The notes under the pieces were generated by a model that ran no database searches, was not told where the DNA came from, and worked only from the letters and a program-made list of their open reading frames with translations. From an uncultured Fidelibacterota bacterium (GTDB lineage: Bacteria; Marinisomatota; Marinisomatia; Marinisomatales; UBA1611), in assembly GCA_913041325.1 (NCBI GenBank), contig CAJWHU010000009.1:1-19961 (forward strand): DNA of 19,961 nt. The letters run 5' to 3'. This document shows, piece by piece, positions 8,801 to 14,830 of this stretch (position 1 is its first letter; each line of letters opens with the position of its first letter). A program made the position numbers and the translations under genes.

Positions 8801-9378
8801 TACTGAAAGGCAAAGTATTCTGACAAAGATTCCTCCGAAATGGAAAAATCAATTTCATCAATTGTTTTCAAAGCGTCTATTTCGGATGCGAAGTAGAAAA
8901 CCTCATCATGAATCGTGTAGTGCAGTGGTTTTTCGCCAAAGGGGTCGATTGCACCAAAAATCTCGGACTTTTGGGTGTCATAAATCAAAAATGCAAACAT
9001 TCCATCAAACTTGGTCAAACAATCTTCACCCCATTCGGCGAATGCATTAAGTAGAACCTCAGTGTCAGTATTATTTCTAAATTGATAACCCTTCGCGACC
9101 AATTGCGACTTTAGTTCGAGATAGTTGTAAATTTCTCCATTGAAAGTGATAACAAACCGACTGGAACTATCCATCATAGGCTGTTTACCGCTCTTAGAGA
9201 CATCCAGAATACTTAGCCTCCTATGACCAAAGAGAATTTTGCCATTATCAAGCGTGACATGACCTGAATCGTCAGGTCCTCTATGAGCCATGGTTTCGTT
9301 CATCGCCTTAACCCTTTCGGTAAAAGTGTGTGCGTTTTTCTTATGCTTGAAATTTACAATTCCTGAAATTCCACACAT
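5821..9378 (-). CDS. AsnB-type amidotransferase fused to a GT4 glycosyltransferase
   Basis: This is one open frame of 1185 residues. Residues 1-590 are a complete asparagine synthetase B-type enzyme: Cys2 nucleophile, HRGPDD (32-37), GHRRLSILD (51-59), NGEIYN (80-85), TDTE (104-107), the PP-loop SGGIDSS (271-277), SGDGADELFGGYDRY (368-382), KVDRMSM and EVRTPFL. Such enzymes hydrolyse glutamine and use ATP to amidate a carboxylate; in surface-glycan loci (for example WbpS) they are thought to amidate uronic-type sugars. Residues about 600-790 are unrecognised. Residues 794-1185 are a GT4 enzyme: ALLVIRNLATGGAEKQ (796-811), VGGLFRLEHQKQP, and YEGFPNSLCEAQLNSIPVVA (1095-1114) with E1096 and E1104. 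An ATG at 7014 (M789) could allow separate translation of the GT4 part. ATG at 9378 is fixed by the Met-Cys needed for the Cys2 nucleophile. The gap to the gene upstream is 41 bases. Confidence 0.9.
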   Translation of the reverse strand: MCGISGIVNFKHKKNAHTFTERVKAMNETMAHRGPDDSGHVTLDNGKILFGHRRLSILDVSKSGKQPMMDSSSRFVITFNGEIYNYLELKSQLVAKGYQFRNNTDTEVLLNAFAEWGEDCLTKFDGMFAFLIYDTQKSEIFGAIDPFGEKPLHYTIHDEVFYFASEIDALKTIDEIDFSISEESLSEYFAFQYIPSPKTIYKQVSKISPGSFFTIKQDSVLREKKYYSFEPKPIKESNRSIDDYADELEQILSQSMERRIRADVEVGLFLSGGIDSSLTHAILSNTKRQSIDSFSIGFKEQEDSEHFMAQKISKHLGGRNHTKFISENDLGITQSIYSKLGEPIADSSITPTWLLSQFTSESVKVALSGDGADELFGGYDRYGAQRKRDQLTAIDHPLEYYLSKVRLFSDPELCELLRNEKHYYQNFLDTLRSSVQNASDLSSKRKIDVNSYLPHAVLHKVDRMSMLNSLEVRTPFLSLPVANFAEKLPEGLLRERNSGKIILKHLLKRHLPEECLSEQKRGFGIPNKPQYREELVNKLSSHYNENPEFFEWSRLDLQKIHKLNQNSIYQINSILCLVEFLKAKEIKGEMGISEWNSFLKISYKLKRGYSYLLLHDDSRDLSVLRIFEKTMELRFDYQQVIDNEVKLNENLCFKKDAYEGLIVFLGPNTKIHLESFSKYHLFIFKNGNWTQFLKGKHISLTGHSLPNEFLGTLFHKTEINKIFTINPRGTDWVYRQLFRGKKSTLWDFANRTSVAVIRDKVDTVKFEKNSLRQLEKFIHKTNSSDIEKMANKPRRALLVIRNLATGGAEKQVVLLACLLKTKGIQVSVFLFDSNARNNFFFLEMLKENGIPIFNHETCLTEFKNRDLESLLQLPNYIRRECMELTAAVNAFKPCIVHSYLDSNNIVTGIVSTICNIPKVIFSFRNTSPNNLKNNRRWYKKYYRTLIKNKRIQLSSNSILGIHDYSKWLGISKKKILLTENLPYDKLSKITKKEARTQLAYELKIESSLANTLIVGGLFRLEHQKQPHLFIETLKSLSSKVEFLMGVIIGNGMLYGECSLLIKKHGLDKNVFLLGQRDNVNDYLPAFDILLHTALYEGFPNSLCEAQLNSIPVVALDSGDISKIIDHNRSGFVAEKYNAKSLSTFCNKLLLNPSLRDKFGRKANEIQRKRIFEKQSEKQISNLYQI

Positions 9379-9419
9379 CTTCTAAAGGGATTTATTCAGA
9401 TGGCTTGGCTTGTTTGAGA

Positions 9420-9713
9420 CTATGTTAGAGTACAAATTACCACTTTCTCAAGATTTACCTTTTGTTCATCAATCTCTTCCAAAATTTCTCTTTGATACAT
9501 GCTTGCTATGATTACAAACTCAAAGTCGTTTTCTTTTAGGCGGATTGGTGGAAAAACCTTAATGTCCATTACAGATTCATTTTTGCTATCGGCAAAGCTA
9601 TCAATGAATCCCATTACTTCTATATTAGAATTAAGCATTTTGATGACTTTTTTTCCGGTGGTGCCAGTCCCATAGATGAAAACCTTGCGAATAGTCTTAA
9701 AATTCCTAAACAT
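9420..9713 (-). CDS. Small stand-alone Rossmann-fold domain protein
   Basis: This 97-residue protein contains little more than one nucleotide-binding-like unit. The strand-loop-helix RKVFIYGTGTTGKKVIKML (9-27) has the GxGxxG spacing, followed by VMGFIDSFADSKN (33-45), IKVFPPIRL and FEFVIIASMYQREILEEI. The same pattern occurs in the 129-residue protein at 3910-4299 and in the N-terminal domain of PglD-type sugar acetyltransferases and FlaA1/CapD epimerases, but the catalytic domain is absent. The start is supported by a purine-rich ribosome-binding site reading AAGGAAGAAGG (9717-9727), one of the better ones in the window. It lies 21 bases after the preceding GT4 gene and 41 bases before the AsnB-GT4 fusion. 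It may be a cofactor- or nucleotide-sugar-binding accessory subunit, or a remnant of a larger enzyme; nothing in it shows catalysis. Confidence 0.75.
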   Translation of the reverse strand: MFRNFKTIRKVFIYGTGTTGKKVIKMLNSNIEVMGFIDSFADSKNESVMDIKVFPPIRLKENDFEFVIIASMYQREILEEIDEQKVNLEKVVICTLT

Positions 9714-9734
9714 AGACCTTCTTCCTTTATCTGA

Positions 9735-10943
9735 CTAGATTTTGTAAGGATGCCTATCGATAACTCGGCGATAGACTTTTAATAGTTCAGTCACGACAGA
9801 TTGCCTATCAAATAAACTTAGCTTTTTTCTCAGTTCTTTGATCATTTTTCTTTTTTCCGAAGGTGCCAAGTTTGCTGCAAGGTTCATTGCTTCCGTTAAT
9901 GAAAGCACGCATCCTGGCTGACAGAGGATTCCCGACTTGCCATCCTCTATAACTTCGTCGAAACTTCTACCTTTTGTACCTATTATCACTTTGCCCAAAT
10001 TCATTGCTTCGAGCAATGTATTGGGTAAGTTATCAGCCAAAGAAGGTAAGCAAACGAAATCTGCCAATCTAATTATCGGAAACAACTCTTCGTGTTTAAG
10101 GGAATCGAGTCTTATAATCCTATGGCGGTGTCTTTTGACAATGTTTGAGATCATCTCCCAGGGATTCGCGTACTCCTTCGATTTCAGCTCACGACCAACG
10201 AAAATAAACCTATGATCCTTATGTGAGTCGAGGAACAGATTTAAAGCTTGGGCTAAAACATAAACTCCCTTCCAACTTGCAATTGATCCGAAGAAAAGCC
10301 CAAAGGGCATTTGGTCCCTACAATTTTGATTTGCAAAGTCATTGTCCTCTTTGATTTCTCTAATCGTGTAGGGCGATTTGACGACATGCACTTTCCTCTT
10401 GCATTTATGTGCCACAAAATCGCCAACATATTTGCTCGGCGAAATAACTGCATGGGCTTTTCGGATGGATCTGTCTTCGCCGAATATATCCCCTTCGTTT
10501 TGAAGAAATCCATAAGGCGTCAAAAGTTCTCTGTAACTAGATAGCCTGACGACGGATGGAACTAACTTATTTAGAAATACACCAGACCCTCCCAGATTGG
10601 TGTAGTGAACAATGTCATAGGGATGCGTTCTGTGCCTATGTCTGATTTTTTTCTCAACTCCCCACGATTCGAGCAAGGATTTCATTGTTCGTTTCGGTGA
10701 GGTTATTTGGTTATTATCTGGAAATATTCTTTTAAGGTGTGTAGGGAAATCAGATGCTTTCGAACATTTGAATAACGGAATTCCATAGTGCTCGTACAAT
10801 CCATCATGATCCGATCGAAGAAAAACTTCAGGTTCGTGTTTTTCTGCAACTAGCGCTTGGGCAATATTAAAAGTATAATTTGAAAGCCCTCCGGCAAAGT
10901 TGGTTTCTGTTACAAACTCGGTGGTGACAAAGGCAATTCGCAT
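9735..10943 (-). CDS. GT4 family glycosyltransferase
   Basis: This 402-residue GT-B enzyme has the normal GT4 length. The N-domain opens MRIAFVTTEF and has the glycine-rich FAGGLSNYTFNIAQAL (16-31) that contacts donor phosphates. The middle has FGLFFGSIASWKGVYVLAQAL (214-234), the usual start of the C-domain. The donor-binding region reads SLADNLPNTLLEAMNLGKVI (301-320), with E312 conserved, followed by GRSFDEVIEDGKSGILC. The first acid of the usual E-x7-E motif is replaced by D304, a change seen in other GT4 enzymes and not a sign of inactivation. It should transfer a hexose-type sugar in the cytoplasm during polysaccharide assembly. AGAGG sits directly against the start codon, too close for ideal ribosome spacing. 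A 55-base gap with two small inverted repeats separates it from the upstream gene. No other ATG occurs before residue 87. Confidence 0.9.
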   Translation of the reverse strand: MRIAFVTTEFVTETNFAGGLSNYTFNIAQALVAEKHEPEVFLRSDHDGLYEHYGIPLFKCSKASDFPTHLKRIFPDNNQITSPKRTMKSLLESWGVEKKIRHRHRTHPYDIVHYTNLGGSGVFLNKLVPSVVRLSSYRELLTPYGFLQNEGDIFGEDRSIRKAHAVISPSKYVGDFVAHKCKRKVHVVKSPYTIREIKEDNDFANQNCRDQMPFGLFFGSIASWKGVYVLAQALNLFLDSHKDHRFIFVGRELKSKEYANPWEMISNIVKRHRHRIIRLDSLKHEELFPIIRLADFVCLPSLADNLPNTLLEAMNLGKVIIGTKGRSFDEVIEDGKSGILCQPGCVLSLTEAMNLAANLAPSEKRKMIKELRKKLSLFDRQSVVTELLKVYRRVIDRHPYKI

Positions 10944-10998
10944 CCTCTAATATAAATCAAATTTTTATTTTGATCATCGAGACATTTTAAATGTCCAT
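10944..10998 (-). promoter_or_regulatory. Short gap with two small inverted repeats inside the operon
   Basis: The gap between the DLDEF-type glycosyltransferase and the GT4 gene holds a 15-base near-perfect palindrome, GACATTT-T-AAATGTC (10981-10995). It also holds a 6-base stem, ATCAAA (10956-10961) with TTTGAT (10969-10974). Both are AT-rich and neither is followed by a U tract like that of a standard terminator. They could attenuate, process or stabilise the transcript, or bind a protein. The function is unproven. Confidence 0.25.
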
Positions 10999-11835
10999 TT
11001 ACTTAAAAGAATATTGTATTCCATCTTTTAAGTTTTCAATAATGGTGTCATAATTTAAGATATTGCAAGTTTGGGTTAATAAATCTTTATTATCTAGGGA
11101 CTTTAACTGGTTTGAATAAAATATTAGCCTAGCACGACTTTTTTCGTCTTGATGCTGGTGATATGTCAAAACTCTTTTCTTGATTCTTTTTTTGATCGAT
11201 GAGTCCCATTTGTAATGATCTAAAATACCAACGAAATTATCGTTTATTCTAAACTTTTCTAATATGTTATGAGAAGAAGTAAATTGACCCATTGGCCTAA
11301 GAATGGAAATTTTATCTAGTCTCGCAGGGACACCGTAAAGTTCTGATGAAAGATTTAAGTTATACAATGGAAATTGTAAGTTTATTGGTTGGTTGATGGT
11401 CAAAGGTTTGAAGGTGCCATCAAATGCAACTTTGTCAGCCATGTAGCATCTCAAAGCGTCAAGATTTTGCTGGTCTAAAAAAAGCAATAGGGAGGAGAGT
11501 GACTCGAATTTTTCTTCTCCTAAAAAGCTTTTTTCCAGATTAAGGAACTCATCTAAATCAATGTACAAGACCCATTTTATTTGTTTTTCTGAACATGATC
11601 TTAAGAAATCATTGACCTTTTCTCGTTTAAAATCGGAATGATATTTAGATACGAACTCGAAATGAATTTCATCTTCACGAAATTCCTTCAAGCAAACATT
11701 TTTGAAATTGGGATTGCTAGATAAATCAACTGTGAAATGAAACTCGGTTACGCCCAACTTTTTGTAATGGGAAACAAAGTGTCTGAACAAGATTTCTTGC
11801 TCGGAATCAACAAAGCAAAAAAGCGGAATTTTCAA
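10999..11835 (-). CDS. GT-A glycosyltransferase with DLDEF motif (Glyco_tranf_2_4 / GT92-like)
   Basis: This protein of 278 residues, counted from the TTG at 11835, matches the layout of GT2-related 'Glyco_tranf_2_4' or GT92-like enzymes. An opening strand IPLFCFVDSEQEILFRHFVSHY includes the typical E-x5-6-H spacing. It is followed by LGVTEFHFTVD, a KVNDFLRSC helix, and WVLYIDLDEFLNLE, whose DLDEF (93-97) is the metal-binding motif. ILDHYKW and KRVLTYH follow in the C-terminal half. A longer reading to a TTG at 11877 is open, but it would overlap the FkbM gene by 46 bases. At 11835 the start forms a compact TTGA overlap with the FkbM stop, typical of coupled genes, and the protein begins at the first structural strand. 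The gene probably transfers a sugar in the same pathway; the substrate is not readable. Confidence 0.77.
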   Translation of the reverse strand: MKIPLFCFVDSEQEILFRHFVSHYKKLGVTEFHFTVDLSSNPNFKNVCLKEFREDEIHFEFVSKYHSDFKREKVNDFLRSCSEKQIKWVLYIDLDEFLNLEKSFLGEEKFESLSSLLLFLDQQNLDALRCYMADKVAFDGTFKPLTINQPINLQFPLYNLNLSSELYGVPARLDKISILRPMGQFTSSHNILEKFRINDNFVGILDHYKWDSSIKKRIKKRVLTYHQHQDEKSRARLIFYSNQLKSLDNKDLLTQTCNILNYDTIIENLKDGIQYSFK

Positions 11836-12440
11836 ATATCTACAAGTGGTTCGACTTTGTAATCCTGAGCATCCCAAAAATTCATTTTGAGATTATGAGA
11901 TGCCTCAACTTCCTTTTCATATTCAATTGAAATATTTTCAGACTTATTGCACCATTTGGGGTGCCACTCAATATACATTTCATTGACAAAATCGAATGTA
12001 TTTTGACGAATTAAGTGTGGTATTATCTGATACTCCGCACCTTCAACATCAAGCTTCAATAAGATGTAGTCTTTAACATCTAATTCATTACTTATCCATT
12101 CGGCTAGATCGATTGCTCTTACTAACTGTTCCTCCACTTCATCGCATTGGAAATGACTTCCGCAATTCGGTTGTTTTCCTTTGTGTGGGTCTGTCGTGCC
12201 GGAGCAGCTATAGTTTGGGTTAGTGTAGAAAGTAAGTGTCTGATTTTTATCTGAAACAGCCCAAGGAAACAAAGCTAGTTTTTCTCCAAGCAAATCTCGA
12301 ATATCATTGAAATATACATGCAGCTTTACATTTGGTTCAAAGCAGTAAATGAAAAACTCTTTTGCATCCTTCCGTAGATCAAGGAATTTCCTCACCGAAC
12401 ACCCGTCATTTGCTCCGCAATCAATAAAAACTTTTTTCAT
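11832..12440 (-). CDS. FkbM family SAM-dependent methyltransferase
   Basis: This is a 202-residue FkbM-type enzyme, expected to O-methylate a sugar or an attached group using S-adenosylmethionine in the cytoplasm. Motif I appears as VFIDCGANDGCSV (4-16). CFEPN (33-37) follows, where FkbM proteins bind the ribose hydroxyls of SAM through the acid. AVSDKNQTLTFY (61-72) comes next, and then the signature LLKLDVEGAEYQII (127-140). The middle segment 75-100 (YSCSGTTDPHKGKQPNCGSHFQCD) carries several cysteines and is a variable loop in the family. The length is slightly short but all core strands are present. It overlaps the next gene by the bases TTGA and starts 89 bases after the divergent AsnB gene. 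Methyl groups in O-antigens often sit at chain ends, so it could help terminate or cap the chain; that role is inferred. Confidence 0.88.
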   Translation of the reverse strand: MKKVFIDCGANDGCSVRKFLDLRKDAKEFFIYCFEPNVKLHVYFNDIRDLLGEKLALFPWAVSDKNQTLTFYTNPNYSCSGTTDPHKGKQPNCGSHFQCDEVEEQLVRAIDLAEWISNELDVKDYILLKLDVEGAEYQIIPHLIRQNTFDFVNEMYIEWHPKWCNKSENISIEYEKEVEASHNLKMNFWDAQDYKVEPLVDI

Positions 12441-12529
12441 TTGTTAAGGCTTCAAATTATATTAGGCGAAAATACCCAACTTGGCTCAAATTATTTATAA
12501 AGAATTACTTATTTTTGAGAGTTTACAGG

Positions 12530-13861
12530 TCATGAAAAACAGTTCGCACGAAAACCTACTTTATGAGAATAGCCTTCGTTAAAAGGGAAATGATTTTTCA
12601 TAAGGTAATTTCTTAAAGGACTTTTATAATTAGAATTTTTAATCTTGGCCGAAAGATTCAAAAATTCTTGTACCAAAAACTTATCTAAAAAGGGGTATCG
12701 GCATTCAATGCCATAGGTTCCGCCAACAACTTCATCCTTATAAATAAATTCTTCTTGTACCCCGTTGAAAAAATTCTCCCAAGGGAAAACCGAAGAGAGA
12801 TCTTCGGGGAAAATTCCTTTCAAAGAACTAAAAGGCTGACCAACTCCATTCTCTCCATAATCAGACATGATTTCATCTGCACCCTGCCCGGAAAGATAGA
12901 TCTTGCATCCGTCCTTTTGGGCATGAGAACAGATAATTCCGGTACCAATTGATCCCTTGTCTTCAATTACACGGTAACCTTCAGGTCTTGTCGCTCTACT
13001 GGGGTTCAAGAAATCTTCACTTTTTTCAGATAAAAATCGAACTTCCTCTGAATATTCTTTGGGCGTCACTTCTAAGAATTTAGCATTTGGGATAGTGGAG
13101 TGTCTTTGGCGAAGAATCTCGATGTCTTCAGCAGCTTTAACGCTGTAGGTATTAAAAGGTTTTTTTTGATTCAGTAATTCGCATGCGATTCCACCACTAT
13201 CAAGACCACTGCTTAATCCTATGAATATTCCCTTGTTGGAAGTGGTTCTCTTGGCTACGGCATGCTTAAAGGCAATATCCCAATCATCGAAAGAATCTTT
13301 GTATTGGTCTAAATTAAAATTGTGATTGATAAATCGGTTTACCAGTTTACCGCTATCTAAATTAAAAATTGTAGTAGTGTTGGGCTCTGACTTTACTACT
13401 TCTGTGAAACCGCTTCGTTCAAGTGAACTTTTGTAAGATCCAAGACCAATGTTTTCATCGCAATCTTTTCCTATCCAAAGGGGTTTGGAGCCAAAAACAT
13501 CAGTGGAGGCGATTATAATGCGTTGGTTGAAATCGACTATCAGAATGGCAAACTCCCCATCGAGTCTACAGCAAAATGTAGGTCCGTATTCCTTGTAGGC
13601 GTCAATTAAACAATTACCATCTGATTGGTAATCGGAGCCGAAATCCTCGAAATTGTAGATTTCTCCGTTATAGAGACAAAATATGTGATTTTCTACAAAT
13701 GGCTGAACAGTGAAAGAACCGGTAATGCTCAATAAGTTATGAATAAAATGAAAACCTTCATGATGTAGGATTGAAGTTTTGTCAGGTCCCCTTCTTCTTG
13801 AAAAAAGATTAGCGTATTCGAGGTCTTGAATTTCCTTGCTTGAAAAGATAAAACTACACAT
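12530..13861 (-). CDS. Divergent asparagine-synthetase-like glutamine amidotransferase
   Basis: This 443-residue relative of AsnB keeps the Cys2 nucleophile, so the ATG at 13861 is well supported. It also keeps RRRGPDK (22-28, in place of HRGPDD), HNLLSITG (41-48, in place of HRRLSI.D) and NGEIYN (65-70). The synthetase half has a PP-loop of the form GLSSGLDSGG (215-224) and SGQGADEIMSDYG (324-336), then ECRYPFLD (386-393), equivalent to EVRTPFLD. It is about 110 residues shorter than classical AsnB. It probably uses glutamine nitrogen and ATP to form an amide on a sugar acid or a sugar-linked amino acid, rather than making free asparagine, given its setting. It overlaps the upstream methyltransferase by 8 bases. 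The ribosome-binding site AGAGGG lies 13 bases before the ATG, separated by a run of eight A. Confidence 0.87.
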   Translation of the reverse strand: MCSFIFSSKEIQDLEYANLFSRRRGPDKTSILHHEGFHFIHNLLSITGSFTVQPFVENHIFCLYNGEIYNFEDFGSDYQSDGNCLIDAYKEYGPTFCCRLDGEFAILIVDFNQRIIIASTDVFGSKPLWIGKDCDENIGLGSYKSSLERSGFTEVVKSEPNTTTIFNLDSGKLVNRFINHNFNLDQYKDSFDDWDIAFKHAVAKRTTSNKGIFIGLSSGLDSGGIACELLNQKKPFNTYSVKAAEDIEILRQRHSTIPNAKFLEVTPKEYSEEVRFLSEKSEDFLNPSRATRPEGYRVIEDKGSIGTGIICSHAQKDGCKIYLSGQGADEIMSDYGENGVGQPFSSLKGIFPEDLSSVFPWENFFNGVQEEFIYKDEVVGGTYGIECRYPFLDKFLVQEFLNLSAKIKNSNYKSPLRNYLMKNHFPFNEGYSHKVGFRANCFS

Positions 13862-14828
13862 CGGTTTTTTTTATCCCTCTTGCTAGCAAAGGCATCCTTT
13901 CACTGTCACATAGCCAACTGATTTCTATATTATTTTTATGCAAAGCCTCCTTGAAGCTTTTGGGTGAAAGGGGATTATCGAATTTTGGAGTTAAAGCATC
14001 AAATGTCGCAAGTTTTTCCCAATCGATCAACTCTTGACGCGACATATCAGAGTGCAAATCTTCGGCTCGCACATAGTAGAGGGGAACGAAATTATGAGAA
14101 ATTACTTGGCCAAATTTGGTGCAGTCTAATCTTTCGTTTAGCCAATGAAGTATGGAAGAGAATTTTTCCAAAAACAAAAAAATATATTTGTGGGGAATCC
14201 TTTTTGTGAAGAAACGGTATTTGTATTTGAATTGTTGCATACTAAAGAAAGATTTATGGTAGCAATGCAGAAAAAGCCTCCCACCTGGCTTCAATTTCTG
14301 GCAAATCGATCTGATTGCCATGAGCGGATCTGGCGTATGTTGAATCACTCGATGGCACCATACGATGTCAAAGTACTCGTCAGGATAGGGAATGTTGTAA
14401 ATGCAGGACTGAGAAATTTGCAGCCGATCGTCCTTGAGGAACTTTGCTGCACGATCAACAGACTCAGTCAGATCAAAGGAGTGAATTTCCTTAAGAGGTA
14501 GGGTAAGTAGAACCTCGGTATCATCTCCCCCGCCCATGCCACACTCCAAGAGTTTCATATTACTCGTGTAACATTTCTTTTCCCATAAACCAGATCTTCT
14601 CTTCAAGTTTTCTGAGTGCCTGAGTTTGCTCCCTCTACTTTCACTCTGAGCGTTTTGCCAATAGTTCCATTGCCAGGAAAAATTTTCTGCATAATGTTCA
14701 TTTGTCTTAACAAAACGGGGAATGCCATTTTTGATTTCTCCAACCACTCTCTTGGAGTCTTGCTCGTATATTTTATTTTCTTGTGTAAAAAGAGGGGATT
14801 GAGCGTCGGGTGATACAAAGGGTTTCAT
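13854..14828 (-). CDS. Class I SAM-dependent methyltransferase with Trm112-like N-terminus
   Basis: This is a 324-residue methyltransferase. The SAM-binding glycine-rich loop reads LLECGMGGGDDTEVLL (93-108), D119 in SFDLTES binds the SAM ribose, FDIVWCHRVIQHTPDP (153-168) is motif II/III, and LKPGGRLFLH (179-188) closes the core. The first 40 residues (VSPDAQSPLF, then an IYE strand and GIPRFV) follow the outline of the Trm112-like zinc-ribbon leader (CPxCxxxL...GIPxF), but the cysteines are replaced. About 100 residues after the core (from 190) form an aromatic, helical C-terminal region that may bind substrate. It sits between the membrane protein (2-base gap) and the divergent AsnB gene (8-base overlap). 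The likely role is methylation of a glycan or lipid-linked intermediate; sugar, amine and carboxyl targets are all possible. Confidence 0.83.
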   Translation of the reverse strand: MKPFVSPDAQSPLFTQENKIYEQDSKRVVGEIKNGIPRFVKTNEHYAENFSWQWNYWQNAQSESRGSKLRHSENLKRRSGLWEKKCYTSNMKLLECGMGGGDDTEVLLTLPLKEIHSFDLTESVDRAAKFLKDDRLQISQSCIYNIPYPDEYFDIVWCHRVIQHTPDPLMAIRSICQKLKPGGRLFLHCYHKSFFSMQQFKYKYRFFTKRIPHKYIFLFLEKFSSILHWLNERLDCTKFGQVISHNFVPLYYVRAEDLHSDMSRQELIDWEKLATFDALTPKFDNPLSPKSFKEALHKNNIEISWLCDSERMPLLARGIKKTDV

Positions 14829-14830
14829 CT

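Noticed and set aside
11832..11877. Longer start (TTG at 11877) for the DLDEF-type glycosyltransferase
   Set aside because: It adds 14 residues before the first structural strand and overlaps the FkbM gene by 46 bases. A TTG at 11835 gives a 4-base TTGA overlap and a protein that begins at the expected strand.
14145..14501. Plus-strand open frame of 118 codons opposite the methyltransferase
   Set aside because: It is antisense to an enzyme with intact SAM motifs and shows no features of a real protein.
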